A stretch of DNA of 64,000 nt from Selenomonadales bacterium (GCA_029975165.1 JARKPR010000039.1:1-64000); one strand, 5' to 3'. Numbered from the stretch's first letter, positions 16,320-25,087 are shown. Numbers and translations are program-made. Notes: generated by a model not told the origin, from the sequence alone.

Positions 16320-17690
16320 TTATTCATCGTCCGCCCCCATCGCCCTGCCCAGTTGGGCGCGGCTGATGTGGTAATCGTACACCGCCTGGACATAGTTGGT
16401 CTTCGCCTGCGTCTTGGCCAACTCGGCATCCATGACGTCGAGATTCGTGCCCACGCCGTTCTCGTACTTCTCCTGCGCCAGCCCGTAGTCGGTCTCCGCC
16501 TGCTCCACCGCCACCTTGTTGTTGGCGATGCGGCCGACGGCCTCTTCCACGCTTAAGTACGCCTGGCACACCTCGAGCGTCACCCTGTCCTCCGCCTGCC
16601 GCAGCTGCTCCTTGGCGCCGGCCAGCTCGCTCTCGGCCGCCTTTATCTCCGCCCGCGTCAGGCCGTTGTCGAACACGTTGAACTGGACATTGACGCCCAC
16701 CAGCCAAGAAACGTTATTCTTGCTGCTGGCCGGCAGCGTGTCCTGCCGGGTATCGGTTGCCACCAGGGCCACGGTCGGCAGATTGCCGCCGCGGGCGATC
16801 CTCACCTTGTCCTCGGCCATCGCCAGGCGCAGCCTCGCCTGGGCCATCTCCGGCCGCTGGCCGAGGGCGGCGGCAATGCCGTCGTCCATAGACGGCAGGG
16901 CGGGCCGGAAATCGGGGTCGTCGGCCAGGACGGCGGCGTTGTGCAGCGGCAGGCCGACGATCTTGTTGAGCTTGTAGCGGGTCAGCTTATGGGCGTTCTC
17001 CGCCTTGATGAGGTTGTTGCGGGCGTTGGCCAGGCGGACCTCGGTCTGCAGCACGTCCGACAGGGCCACCGTGCCGGCGTCGTAATGGTTCCGGACGTTG
17101 CCGAGATGGGCCTCCAGGTCGTCCACGCCCTGGGCGGCGACATTCGCCAGGTTGCGCGTCTGCAGCACATTGAAATAGGCGGTCGTCACCTCCGCCCTCA
17201 GCTGCTGGCGGGCGGCGGCGGCGGCCTGGCTCACGGCCGCCTCGCCGTGTCTGGCCAGCTTGACCGCGTTCTCGATCCTGCCGCCCGTATAGAGCGGGTA
17301 GGTCAGCTGCAGCTGATGGCGATACACGTCGTAGGTTTTCGGCCAGGCGGGATACGTGATCGGCGCGCCGGTAAACGGGTTATACGCGACAGGGTAATTC
17401 GTCGTCGTATTGTTGTACCAGGTCGGCGGCTCGTCGGTGCGGGCCCGGGCGAAACTATAGTCAAGGTTGAAGCCCTGGCGGGCGCGGGCCTGGTTGACCT
17501 GCCAGAGCGCCTTGTCCTTCTCGGCCTCGGCGAGCTTCATCGCCGGGTTGTTGGCCAGCGCGAGCGCGATGCTGTCCGCGAGCGTCAGCCTCTCCGGCCC
17601 GGGGTCGGCGGCCCGGACCGGCCCCGGCACCGCCAGCGCGGCCAGCGCGACGACCAGTACGGCTATGCGGCGGATACAAAAACGGTGCAT
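16320..17690 (-). CDS. TolC-family outer membrane efflux protein
   Basis: The 456-residue protein starts with a signal peptide (IAVLVVALAALAVPGPVRAA) and carries two repeated TolC-type halves rich in long alpha-helices, with SIALALANNPAMKLAEAE early and AYLSVEEAVGRIANNKVAVE late. TolC proteins form a trimeric outer-membrane barrel joined to a periplasmic tunnel. Its presence shows that the cell has an outer membrane. It is the last gene of the tetR-MFP-permease-permease-tolC operon, 11 bases after the second permease. Confidence 0.92.
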   Translation of the reverse strand: MHRFCIRRIAVLVVALAALAVPGPVRAADPGPERLTLADSIALALANNPAMKLAEAEKDKALWQVNQARARQGFNLDYSFARARTDEPPTWYNNTTTNYPVAYNPFTGAPITYPAWPKTYDVYRHQLQLTYPLYTGGRIENAVKLARHGEAAVSQAAAAARQQLRAEVTTAYFNVLQTRNLANVAAQGVDDLEAHLGNVRNHYDAGTVALSDVLQTEVRLANARNNLIKAENAHKLTRYKLNKIVGLPLHNAAVLADDPDFRPALPSMDDGIAAALGQRPEMAQARLRLAMAEDKVRIARGGNLPTVALVATDTRQDTLPASSKNNVSWLVGVNVQFNVFDNGLTRAEIKAAESELAGAKEQLRQAEDRVTLEVCQAYLSVEEAVGRIANNKVAVEQAETDYGLAQEKYENGVGTNLDVMDAELAKTQAKTNYVQAVYDYHISRAQLGRAMGADDE

Positions 17691-17701
17691 ACTGTTACCT
17701 C

Positions 17702-18874
17702 CTATGTCCTGGTCCGCGGCAGGCCTTCGCCGGGCATTGCCGGCCGCTCCCCGCGAGCGTCACGCCGGCGGGCGAAGACCAGGACCGTCAGGCCGATGAG
17801 GGCGGCGCCCACGCCATACAGTACGAGGACGTTGCGCGCCAACTGCGGCGAATAGCCGCCGAGCAGCAGGTCGCGCAGCGCGTCGGCGAAATAGAACAGC
17901 GGAAAAATATAAGCGATCGTGCCGCTGAAAGTATCCATGGCCGCGAGCGGCCAGATGTAGCCGGACAGCGTGAAGGCCGGGACGGCGTAAATCAGGCACA
18001 GCTTGGTGAACGTGAGCTCGTCGCGGCAGAACGAGGCCGCCAGGCTGCTGAAGCCGATAGCGGTGAAAACGAACGCGGTCGCGAGGACGAACAGGCTCGC
18101 CAGATCGCCCTTGCACGGGATGGCGAAAACCTTCACCGAAATCAGCAGGGTGACGAAAAACGACAGCGTCTCCAGCACGAAGTACGGCAGCAGCTTCAGG
18201 CCGATCACCGCATACGCCGGATAAGCCGCCAGCTCGGCCACCTTCCCGTACTCGCCGATGATGCTCGCCCCGACCGGCAGGAAGATCCCCTGCTGGAAGG
18301 CGGCCATCGCCAGGCCGATGACGAAGAAATTCAGGTAGCTGAGCGTCGGGTTGTTGTGCACCCGCAGCACGACCTGTGCCGGGGCCGTCTTCCCGGCCGC
18401 CAGGGCGGGCGGCAGGCCGGCCCGCTCCGCCAGCCGCGCGCCGGCGTCCTGGCCGAAGGCGGCCGTTATCTCCTGGGCGGCGACCGTCGCTGCGTTCGTG
18501 ACGACCAGATTGTTGCCGCCGGCGACAAACAGCAGCGGCGACGATCGGCCGGCGGCAAGCTCGCGGCCGAAGCCGCGGTGGATGTGCACCGCCGCGGAGA
18601 CGGCCTGCTCGCGGAGCAGCGCCTCCATCTCCTCCGCGGCGGCCGGCTGGGCCACGACGCGGAACTTCTCGGAATCGGCGAACGCCCGGATAAGGGCGCG
18701 GCTCGCCTGGCTCTGGTCCTCGTCATAGATGGCCAGCGGCACGCCGTTCACCACGTGCGTCCCGTACAGCAGGGAAAATATCACCAGATAAGCGATCGAG
18801 GCGGCAAACATTATGCCGGCGATGCGCCGGTCCCGAATGAAGATCTGCCGTAGCTCGCGCATCACGATCCTCAT
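17702..18874 (-). CDS. ABC-2 type permease, efflux operon (second)
   Basis: The 390-residue protein has the YhhJ/YbhR layout: one membrane segment near residues 18-40, a large external domain with VPLAIYDEDQSQASRALI and AFADSEKFRVV, then five or six membrane segments with SGYIWPLAAMD and IFPLFYFADALRDLLL. The start is ATG 18874, which overlaps the stop of the upstream permease by four bases; the longer open frame upstream is antisense. Such permeases normally need an ABC ATPase, and none is encoded in this operon. It pairs with the upstream paralogue. Confidence 0.88.
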   Translation of the reverse strand: MRIVMRELRQIFIRDRRIAGIMFAASIAYLVIFSLLYGTHVVNGVPLAIYDEDQSQASRALIRAFADSEKFRVVAQPAAAEEMEALLREQAVSAAVHIHRGFGRELAAGRSSPLLFVAGGNNLVVTNAATVAAQEITAAFGQDAGARLAERAGLPPALAAGKTAPAQVVLRVHNNPTLSYLNFFVIGLAMAAFQQGIFLPVGASIIGEYGKVAELAAYPAYAVIGLKLLPYFVLETLSFFVTLLISVKVFAIPCKGDLASLFVLATAFVFTAIGFSSLAASFCRDELTFTKLCLIYAVPAFTLSGYIWPLAAMDTFSGTIAYIFPLFYFADALRDLLLGGYSPQLARNVLVLYGVGAALIGLTVLVFARRRDARGERPAMPGEGLPRTRT

Positions 18875-20019
18875 CGCGCGCCCTCCTCCACCCCGGCCGC
18901 CATCCTCCTGCGCCGCAGCGTCAAGGCGGCCGCGGCCGCCGCGCAGCACACGCCGCCGTACAGGAGGAGGATGAAAATATTCCTCGCCAGGGTGGGGGCG
19001 GCGGCGGCCAGCATAAGGTCGCGGACGGTCGCGGCGGCGTAAGTGATCGGCAGGATGGCGGCGTAGGCCCGGCTGATGTCGTTCATCGCGAACAGCGGCC
19101 AGCTGTAGCCGCTGCACAGGAAGGACGACATGACGTACACGGCCGAGTACTGCACGGCCGTCAGGACGTTGGGCGTCAACGACGACACCAGCAGGCCGAA
19201 GGCGGTCACCGCGAACGAAAAGGCGCCGCCGATGGCCAATAGCTGCAGCAGGCTGCCGCGCAGCGGGATGTGGAAGCAGACCGCCATCAGCCCCACCGCC
19301 AGGACGAAGGCGGCCACGGACAACAGCCAGCAGGGCGCCAGCTTGGCGGCGATTATCGCCCACGCCGGCAGCCGCCGCCGCGCCAGGGCGGCGTACTCCG
19401 CGGTCAGCAGCGTGCAGGATACGAGGAAGGTGGCGACCAGCACGCCGTTCACCGCCAGCCCCGGCAGGATAAAATTGTTGTACGCCGCCGTCGGGTTAGC
19501 GGTGATGCGGACGCTCAATCTCACCGGCGCCGCCGTCGCCAGCGCCTGGGCCGGCGGCTGGTTCACGCCCTCCATCAGCTTCTGGCCGGCGGCGGCCGCA
19601 AAGGTCTGGGTTATTTCCCCGTAGGTCGACAGCACGTTATTGGCAAACATCAGGTTGCTGGCGTTGAGCTCGAGCGCGACGTGCGCCGCCCGGCTGTGCT
19701 TGACGTCGCGGGAAAACTGCGGCGGAATGGCGAGCGCGGCCATCGCCCGGTTGGCGCGCAGGTATGCCGCCATCTCCTCCTGGGTGGCGACCTGGCCCAC
19801 GATCTCGTACCGCTCCGAATCGGCGAACGCCTGCACCAGCGCGCGGCTGGTGGCGGTCTGGTCCTCGTCGTACACCACCAGGGGGATGTTCTTGATGACG
19901 TTCGCGCTGTAAAGCAGCCCGAACAGCAGGGTATAAACCAGCGGCACGCCGAACAGGATGGCTAGCGCCGCCCGCCGTCCCCGCCAGGCCTTGAACTCCT
20001 GGGCCATCAGCGCCAGCAT
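18871..20019 (-). CDS. ABC-2 type permease, efflux operon (first)
   Basis: A 382-residue paralogue of the following gene with the same plan: a membrane segment at about 18-38, an external domain with PLVVYDEDQTATSRALVQAF, and a C-terminal membrane region with CSGYSWPLFAMNDISRAYAA and ILPITYAAATVRDL. The two permeases probably form a heterodimer in the inner membrane, joined to TolC through the fusion protein. It starts one base after the MFP stop codon and overlaps the next gene by four bases. The substrate is unknown. Confidence 0.88.
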   Translation of the reverse strand: MLALMAQEFKAWRGRRAALAILFGVPLVYTLLFGLLYSANVIKNIPLVVYDEDQTATSRALVQAFADSERYEIVGQVATQEEMAAYLRANRAMAALAIPPQFSRDVKHSRAAHVALELNASNLMFANNVLSTYGEITQTFAAAAGQKLMEGVNQPPAQALATAAPVRLSVRITANPTAAYNNFILPGLAVNGVLVATFLVSCTLLTAEYAALARRRLPAWAIIAAKLAPCWLLSVAAFVLAVGLMAVCFHIPLRGSLLQLLAIGGAFSFAVTAFGLLVSSLTPNVLTAVQYSAVYVMSSFLCSGYSWPLFAMNDISRAYAAILPITYAAATVRDLMLAAAAPTLARNIFILLLYGGVCCAAAAAALTLRRRRMAAGVEEGAR

Positions 20020-20020
20020 G

Positions 20021-21043
20021 TCACTTGTCCTCGCCGATTATCTTGAATCTCATCCCCGGCCGCAGCTTGTCGGAATTCACGCGGATCTTGACGTTGAAGG
20101 TTATTATATCGCTGTCGTCGCGTTCGCTCGTCGCCCGGTAGGTGGCGAACTCCGGCTTCTTGCTGATATCGGCGATCATCCCCTCGACGGTCAGGGCGCC
20201 GTCGCGGCCCTGCAGCTTCAGGGCCTGGCCGACCCGGTACCGGCCCAGCTCCGTCTCCTTCACCTTCACGTTTACCCAGTTGTCGAGCGGGTCCTGGATG
20301 GCCACCAGCGGCATGCCCGTCGAGACCATCGCCCCCTCCTCCACATACTTGGCGGTGATGATCCCCGCGAACGGCGCCTTGATCTCCGTCTCATCCAGCG
20401 CGACCTCGACCTGCTGCAGGGCGGCCTGCGACTGCTGCAGCCTCCCCAGCGCCGTCTGCTCGTTGTTCCTGCTCATCGACACCTGCAGCAGTCCGGCCTG
20501 GGCCTTGGCCAGGCTGGACTCCGCCTGGGCGTAGGTCGCCTGCGCCGCCTCGTAGCGGGTCTGGTACGTCTCGAACAGCTGGCGGGAAACCGAGCCTGAT
20601 TTCACCAGCTTGCTGAACCGCTTGTAATCGGCCTCGGCCAGCCGCAGATCGGCGGCGGCCTTGGTAAGCTGGGCCTGGGCGGTGTCGACCGTGGCCTCGG
20701 CGGTCTGCTCCTGGAGGGAGGTGGCCGTCGCAGCCTGGAAAATCTGCGCCTCGAGGGCCTTGACCGCCGCCTTGGCCTGGTTGGCCTGGGCGACGATATC
20801 GCGGTTGTCGATGCGGGCCAGCACCTGGCCCTTATCCACGCGGTCGCCCTCCTTGACCGTCAGGGCCAGCACCCGTCCCGGTATCTTCGAATTCACGTCC
20901 ACCTCTTTGGCCTCCGCGCGGCCCCAGACCTCCTTCTCCCCGCCGGCGGAGCAGCCGCCGAGCAAGGCGGCGGCCATGGCCGCCACCAGGAAATACGCCG
21001 TTATCCGGTTAGCCGAAGCGATGCGGCCGTTCATCTTCATCAT
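20021..21043 (-). CDS. HlyD-family periplasmic adaptor lipoprotein (MFP)
   Basis: The 340-residue protein has a lipoprotein signal with lipobox LLGGC near residue 30. It continues with a barrel-sandwich hybrid domain split by a long coiled-coil (about 80-215, rich in Ala, Gln and Lys) and a beta-barrel region (APFAGIITAKYVEEGAMVST). It matches the YbhG type that bridges ABC-2 exporters and TolC. Its start overlaps the tetR stop by four bases, so the two genes are co-translated. Two further ATGs lie within the first four codons, so the exact start is uncertain by a few residues. Confidence 0.9.
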   Translation of the reverse strand: MMKMNGRIASANRITAYFLVAAMAAALLGGCSAGGEKEVWGRAEAKEVDVNSKIPGRVLALTVKEGDRVDKGQVLARIDNRDIVAQANQAKAAVKALEAQIFQAATATSLQEQTAEATVDTAQAQLTKAAADLRLAEADYKRFSKLVKSGSVSRQLFETYQTRYEAAQATYAQAESSLAKAQAGLLQVSMSRNNEQTALGRLQQSQAALQQVEVALDETEIKAPFAGIITAKYVEEGAMVSTGMPLVAIQDPLDNWVNVKVKETELGRYRVGQALKLQGRDGALTVEGMIADISKKPEFATYRATSERDDSDIITFNVKIRVNSDKLRPGMRFKIIGEDK

Positions 21044-21663
21044 CGTCCACCCTCCGCTGTCTGCTCTGTAGCCGCGGTCCTTGCGCCGCCCAGCAGCCCG
21101 TGCATTATCAGATCGATCAGCACCGCCACGGAATAGCCAGGCTGGTCCCTGTCCCGCGCGAACTCGCGGGTCCGCATATAGCTGAAAGACTGGAACAGCT
21201 TCAGGCCGGCATAAGCGACGACATTGACGTCCACGTCGCGGATCGCGCCGCTCCTCTGCCCCTGGAGCAGGATCTCCGTGATCGCGGGGATCAGGGCCTC
21301 CTCCACTTCCTGGCGGTATTTCTTCTGCAGAACGGGGGAATACAGCGCCTCCTCGTCTTTCAGGATCCTGGTGAAGAAATGATCCTGATTGAAATATTCC
21401 ACCGCCGTTGTCAGCAGCGTCTTCAGCTTCTCGACCGGGTCGGCGATGCCCCGGGTCTGCGCGAATATGTATTCCTGGGCCAGGCGGCTTTCGTGCAGCA
21501 GCAGCGAGAGGAACAGGTGTTCCTTGTCCTGGAAGCAGGCGTAGACCGTCTTCTTAGAGATGCGGCAATCCCTGCTTATCTCGTCCATCGTCGTCTTCTT
21601 GTAGCCGAAGCGGTCGAACCTGTTCCTGGCGCGGTCGATAATCAGCCGTTCGGTATCGTTCAT
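21040..21663 (-). CDS. TetR/AcrR-family regulator of the efflux operon
   Basis: The 207-residue protein has an N-terminal TetR HTH (ARNRFDRFGYKKTTMDEISR, then ISKKTVYACFQDKEHLF) and a ligand domain with YFNQDHFFTRILKDEEALY. ATG 21663 is chosen because it begins right before the HTH as is usual, although its ribosome site is weak; a TTG at 21771 would add 36 residues without family support. It is the first gene of the efflux operon and overlaps the MFP gene, so autoregulation in response to an exported compound is likely. Confidence 0.88.
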   Translation of the reverse strand: MNDTERLIIDRARNRFDRFGYKKTTMDEISRDCRISKKTVYACFQDKEHLFLSLLLHESRLAQEYIFAQTRGIADPVEKLKTLLTTAVEYFNQDHFFTRILKDEEALYSPVLQKKYRQEVEEALIPAITEILLQGQRSGAIRDVDVNVVAYAGLKLFQSFSYMRTREFARDRDQPGYSVAVLIDLIMHGLLGGARTAATEQTAEGGR

Positions 21664-21884
21664 GCCTGCGATCAGCCTGCCCTTTTTAAAATACCCTTTG
21701 AAACTATTATAGTCTTTCAGTTTCTGAAAAGCAATTGCTGTTGATAATTTATTCCCGCCTGCGGACAACATATGTTAATGAACCAGCCCGAAAAAAATAA
21801 TCCCTGGCGCCGGCAGGGGGTTTTCTTATCCGGCCATATGTGGTAAACTCTATGCAGAACCGTTGGTAGCAGGAGATGTCACAG

Positions 21885-22151
21885 GTGCAGGAACAGGTCT
21901 TCACGATTACGCTCGCATATGACGACGAACTCAGCATCCAGGTCATCAAGGACTGGCTCAAGGACGCGCTGACAGGCAAGGTCGCCCGCTACATCGGCAT
22001 GGTTGTCGACAGCTACGGGGGCACGACCTCCGGCCGCAGCATCCGCGGCAGCCTGCGGGTCATCCATAACGAAACCTTATCAGCCGCCACCCTGAAAAGT
22101 TATCTCACCGACCCGCCGGCGGCCTTCAGTTTGGAAATAGAAAAACGTTAG
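21885..22151 (+). CDS. small hypothetical protein
   Basis: An 88-residue protein, not recognised. It begins QEQVFTITLAYDDELSIQVI and continues with a helix, IGMVVDSYGG and LRVIHNETLSAATLKSYLTD, suggesting a compact alpha/beta fold without membrane segments. GTG 21885 is the better start because AGGAG lies nine bases upstream; ATG 21876 directly abuts that same AGGAG. It is monocistronic, followed by a strong terminator. Confidence 0.6.
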   Translation: MQEQVFTITLAYDDELSIQVIKDWLKDALTGKVARYIGMVVDSYGGTTSGRSIRGSLRVIHNETLSAATLKSYLTDPPAAFSLEIEKR

Positions 22152-22158
22152 CAGCTAA

Positions 22159-22184
22159 GACCCCCTGGCAATAGCCAGGGGGTC
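22159..22184 (+). terminator. terminator
   Basis: GACCCCCTGGC-AATA-GCCAGGGGGTC, an 11-base-pair stem followed by AATTTTTTA; ends the small plus-strand gene and may also stop the minus-strand Fe-S remnant. Confidence 0.9.
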
Positions 22185-22190
22185 AATTTT

Positions 22191-22495
22191 TTATGCGTTC
22201 CGCGGCTTGGTCATCCTCTTGGCCAGCTCCGCCACCGGGCCGTGCTCGAAGCCGGCCGCCATGCACGACTGGGCGCAGGCCGGCTTCTTGCCCTGCTTGA
22301 CCCGCCCGGTGCACAGCACGCACAGCTCGGTCGGGAAGGGCAGATACGCCAGGTACGCCTTATCGCCCGGCAGCGGCTGGACGGCTTCGATTACCCGCAT
22401 GCCGCCCATCCCCGCCGGCCAGCCGTACTCCTGGGCGCAGGCGATCTCGCACGTATGGCAGCCGGTGCAGTGCTCGTAATCAATCAGCAGCCCAT
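22191..22495 (-). pseudogene. 4Fe-4S dicluster subunit of a molybdopterin oxidoreductase, frameshifted at its start
   Basis: Reading back from the stop gives LLIDYEHCTGCHTCEIACAQ, then GWPAGMGGMRVIEA, then ELCVLCTGRVKQGKKPACAQ-SCMAAGFEHG. These two four-cysteine groups are typical of the electron-transfer subunit of DMSO-reductase-type enzymes. The frame has no start codon. ATG 22495 is out of frame by one base at ATG-GGC-TGC-TGA; one more G in the GGG run would restore M-G-L-L-I-D-Y. It is either a real one-base loss or a sequence error. About 100 residues is short for the family. It lies directly behind a truncated catalytic-subunit remnant. Confidence 0.7.
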
Positions 22496-22815
22496 GCCTT
22501 ATAAGCGACCGCCGTGGTATCCCATACCACCGGCCGCCCGGTCGCCGTGTCCCAGACGACGAAATCGGCGGCCGCCTCGCCCTCGCCCCGCTCGCCGGCC
22601 CGCAGCAGCGGCTTGGTCAGCCGGTCGGGGTGGTAGACGTACTTGGTCATCGCCAGGCAGCGGGCGCAGATCCGTCCCTGGTTCCAGGGATGGTCCGGGT
22701 CGCCCTCGATCTTCACCAGCCGGCCGTCCTCCATGTGGGCCGGCACCCCGCAGCCGCCGTGGCAGCTCGCCCCCGCCGACCAGGCGGTGGTGCGGGCGAT
22801 TTTGCGTTCGCCCAT
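22480..22815 (-). pseudogene. N-terminal remnant of a molybdopterin oxidoreductase catalytic subunit
   Basis: From ATG 22815 the frame encodes about 111 residues. SCHGGCGVPAHMEDGRLVKI, then EGDPDHPWNQGRICARC and YHPDRLTKPLLRAGERG are the Molybdop_Fe4S4 domain with its cysteine ligands. After residue 80 the sequence jumps to DFVVWDTATGRPVVWDTT, which looks like an internal part of the same enzyme class, and then stops. The normal length is above 650 residues, so most of the catalytic domain is missing through deletion. It is the first reading frame behind a T-box leader and overlaps the Fe-S remnant. Confidence 0.75.
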
Positions 22816-22837
22816 GCAGGCATTCAGCTCCTTTCCT

Positions 22838-23115
22838 GATAAACAAAAAATCCCGTCCCTGACAAAGGGACGGGATTTTTGCTCCCGCGGTACCATCCAG
22901 CTTGTATCTCTACCTCTTCAGGCACGGAAGCGTGCGCCTCGATGCCCTATCCGTTAACGGCGGCCGCCGGCACCGCCTACTGGCGCGGACTCCGCGACGT
23001 TCGGCCGGCAACTCGGGGGCATATTCGCTGTACGCGGCCGTCCGGTTTCCACCACCCGCCGGTTCTTTGCGCGGCCCGCCGTCCGCCTGCTCTTCCCCGT
23101 CATCGTCTTTAAAAT
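22838..23115 (-). ncRNA. T-box riboswitch leader
   Basis: On the minus strand the leader opens with GACGATGACGGGGAAGAGCA (the 5' arm of stem I with its AG-bulge-type segment), has a GGGTGGTGGAAACC apical part, and ends with the T-box core TGGATGGTACCGCGGGAGC at 22899-22881. It is followed by a 15-base-pair terminator, AAAAATCCCGTCCCT with its complement (22880-22846), and a T run. T-boxes read uncharged tRNA and permit transcription of amino-acid genes. The specifier codon could not be fixed; UAU after GCGAA is one reading. The only downstream frames are the decayed oxidoreductase genes, so the original target may be lost. Confidence 0.88.
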
Positions 23116-23173
23116 ATCTTTGCCAACATTACAGTTGCCCTGCCTTAATTTGTCAGCGCCCTTCCGGCGCCTG

Positions 23174-24103
23174 TCAGCCGCGATGGTGATTTACCGACAC
23201 CCGCGTCTTGCCCAGCACCTTTCCGTGCTGATCGACGAAGGTCACGGCCACGCCGCCCCACACGTCCACATAGCGGCGGTCGATGGCGACGAAGTCGGCC
23301 GGGGTGGTCGCGATCATCGTCTCCATTTCACCCGGCTTGGCGCTCCTGGTCCGCACATGGACGGTCAACCTGTTGCCGGCCGCCGTCACGCTCTCGATGC
23401 CGATGGCGTCGGCGCCGCCGCCGCTGCCGAGATAAGCGAACAGCACGACCTTCGCGCCGTAGTCGACATCCTTGGCGCGGGCCAGCACGGCTTCCGGGAT
23501 GCGCTTGTCAGCCGCCAGCTGCCGCTCGTAGTCGGTCACGACCGCCATCGCCATGTCGGCGGGGTAAGCGCCCTTATGCCAGTCCCAGCCACGGTATTTG
23601 CCGGTCCGGAAAATCACCTTGCTGGCCGGCGGCTGCGGCGCGGGCGCCTCTTCCTTCCCTTCGACCTTGTAGGTCGTCCAGATGGCGCCGCCGCCGCCGA
23701 ACGGCCGGACGATTATCATCGTATAGACTCTATCGGCGTGCCTTACTTCCACGCCCACCTGGCCGTGGCGGGCGAGCGGGCTGGAATCCCGGGTGCGGAC
23801 GACCGTGAAGGTGTCGGCGGCGGCAAAACCGTAGTAGGCTTGCCCTTCCCGCTTGGCCACCGCCAGCGGGTCGAGGCGCCACTGCTCGCGGCCGGCGTCC
23901 ACCGCCTGCTGCCACTTGATCACGTTAGCATAGTCCAGTCCTTCTACGCCTGGTCCCACATCGGGCTTATGCCCGGCGACCGCCGCCGCGGCCACGCCGA
24001 CGGCGCCGGCCTGCTGGGCCGCAGCTTTGTCGGGCATGGCCTGTAGCGTGCCTGCTAATATCAGCGCGGCGAGAATATAAGTAATCTTGCTGTTTCTTTG
24101 CAT
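23174..24103 (-). CDS. secreted protein with C-terminal PrcB-like domain
   Basis: The 309-residue protein has a signal peptide (ITYILAALILAGTLQAMPDKAAAQ). Residues about 50-160 contain a domain with LDYANVIKWQQAVDAGREQW and VEVRHADRVYTMIIVRPFGG. The C-terminal part (about 195-280) looks like the PrcB domain: VVLFAYLGSGGGADAIGIES, then RLTVHVRTRSAKPGEMETM and ATTPADFVAIDR. PrcB is an accessory of the PrtP dentilisin protease in Treponema; no protease gene lies here. Export past the inner membrane is likely. It lies downstream of the sigma/anti-sigma pair, separated by a terminator. Confidence 0.65.
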   Translation of the reverse strand: MQRNSKITYILAALILAGTLQAMPDKAAAQQAGAVGVAAAAVAGHKPDVGPGVEGLDYANVIKWQQAVDAGREQWRLDPLAVAKREGQAYYGFAAADTFTVVRTRDSSPLARHGQVGVEVRHADRVYTMIIVRPFGGGGAIWTTYKVEGKEEAPAPQPPASKVIFRTGKYRGWDWHKGAYPADMAMAVVTDYERQLAADKRIPEAVLARAKDVDYGAKVVLFAYLGSGGGADAIGIESVTAAGNRLTVHVRTRSAKPGEMETMIATTPADFVAIDRRYVDVWGGVAVTFVDQHGKVLGKTRVSVNHHRG

Positions 24104-24191
24104 CGTCTCGTACTCCTTTCATGGTTGACCGGATAGTCGCCTCATCCTATAAAACGCTCGCGCGCGCCGGAAGTAACGGCCGGACAAAAAA

Positions 24192-24224
24192 ATCGCCTGG
24201 CCGCTATTCGAGCGACCGGGCGAT
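24192..24224 (-). terminator. terminator overlapping the end of the anti-sigma gene
   Basis: ATCGCCTGG and CCGGGCGAT pair with one G-U; on the minus strand a T7 run follows. The upstream arm lies within the last codons of the gene. Confidence 0.75.
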
Positions 24225-25073
24225 CTTTTCCAGTTCTTCCGCCGGCTGGCTGCCTTCCACCGTGACGAGCATGCCCTTGACGACCAATGTCACCCGGTTG
24301 GTTGGCGATTGCGCCTTGCTGGAGGCGGCCGGGGGGGCCGCCTCTGCCGCCCGGGCCGCTTTCGCGTCGCCCGGGGCGGCGGCCGTCTTTGCCGCCGCCT
24401 GCTGGGTGACGACGATCATCTGCCCGCCGCTGCCATAGACCTGGCGCACCGTCGCGGCGGCCTTGTCGACCGTTACGTCGTCGGGCTCGCGGCCGGGCCA
24501 GGCGAGGAAGGCCGGCGGCGTCTTATCCACAGCCGCCTTGTCCGGTACCTTGGCCAGCATCGTCCGCTGCTCGGCCTGGCCGTTGCCGGGCGCCGCCTCG
24601 GCCCGTTGCCGGGCCGCCGGGGTTTTATTCTCGACCACAGGGGTCTTATTTTCGGCCACCGGCGCCTGCCCGTCCGCCTTGGCCGTTTCCGGCGCCGCCA
24701 GGGATGCCGCCGGCGGGATGGGGACGCTTTCGATCACCACGCTGCCGGCGGGCGGGGGCGTTAGCGGCGGCGGCGGCACCGCCGCCGGCCCGGCGTTGAG
24801 GGCGAAGACCAGCATCGCCGCGGCCGCCGTGCCGGCAGCCCCGGACGTCAGCCACAGCCACCGCCGTTTCTTCTTCTTCGCCGCCAGTTCGGCACCCAGC
24901 GTGTCGACCAGCCCTGCCACCACTGCCGGCGGCGGGCCGGCCTGTTTGAGAAGGAGCGCCACGCCGGCCAGTTCCTTCGTCTCCCTGTCCGGGCCGCCGG
25001 GCGGGTCGCCGCGGTTCACCGCGTCGATCGCCGCCGACAGCGCGGCCAATTTTTCTTCCTCCGTCCGCTGCAT
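24204..25073 (-). CDS. membrane-anchored anti-sigma-type protein
   Basis: The 289-residue protein has a cytoplasmic N-terminus (about 1-85, EEEKLAALSAAIDAVNRGD), one membrane segment (WLWLTSGAAGTAAAAMLVFA), a long Pro/Ala-rich periplasmic linker with a near-duplicated APVAENKTPVVENKTPA, and a C-terminal segment ending NRVTLVVKGMLVTVEGS. Position 14 bases behind an ECF sigma gene and the topology suggest an anti-sigma factor that holds the sigma at the membrane. No zinc anti-sigma motif (HxxxCxxC) is visible, so the mechanism may differ. The start is ATG 25073; the frame upstream of it is antisense or sigma-gene sequence. Confidence 0.7.
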   Translation of the reverse strand: MQRTEEEKLAALSAAIDAVNRGDPPGGPDRETKELAGVALLLKQAGPPPAVVAGLVDTLGAELAAKKKKRRWLWLTSGAAGTAAAAMLVFALNAGPAAVPPPPLTPPPAGSVVIESVPIPPAASLAAPETAKADGQAPVAENKTPVVENKTPAARQRAEAAPGNGQAEQRTMLAKVPDKAAVDKTPPAFLAWPGREPDDVTVDKAAATVRQVYGSGGQMIVVTQQAAAKTAAAPGDAKAARAAEAAPPAASSKAQSPTNRVTLVVKGMLVTVEGSQPAEELEKIARSLE

Positions 25074-25087
25074 CGGGCGCTCACCTC

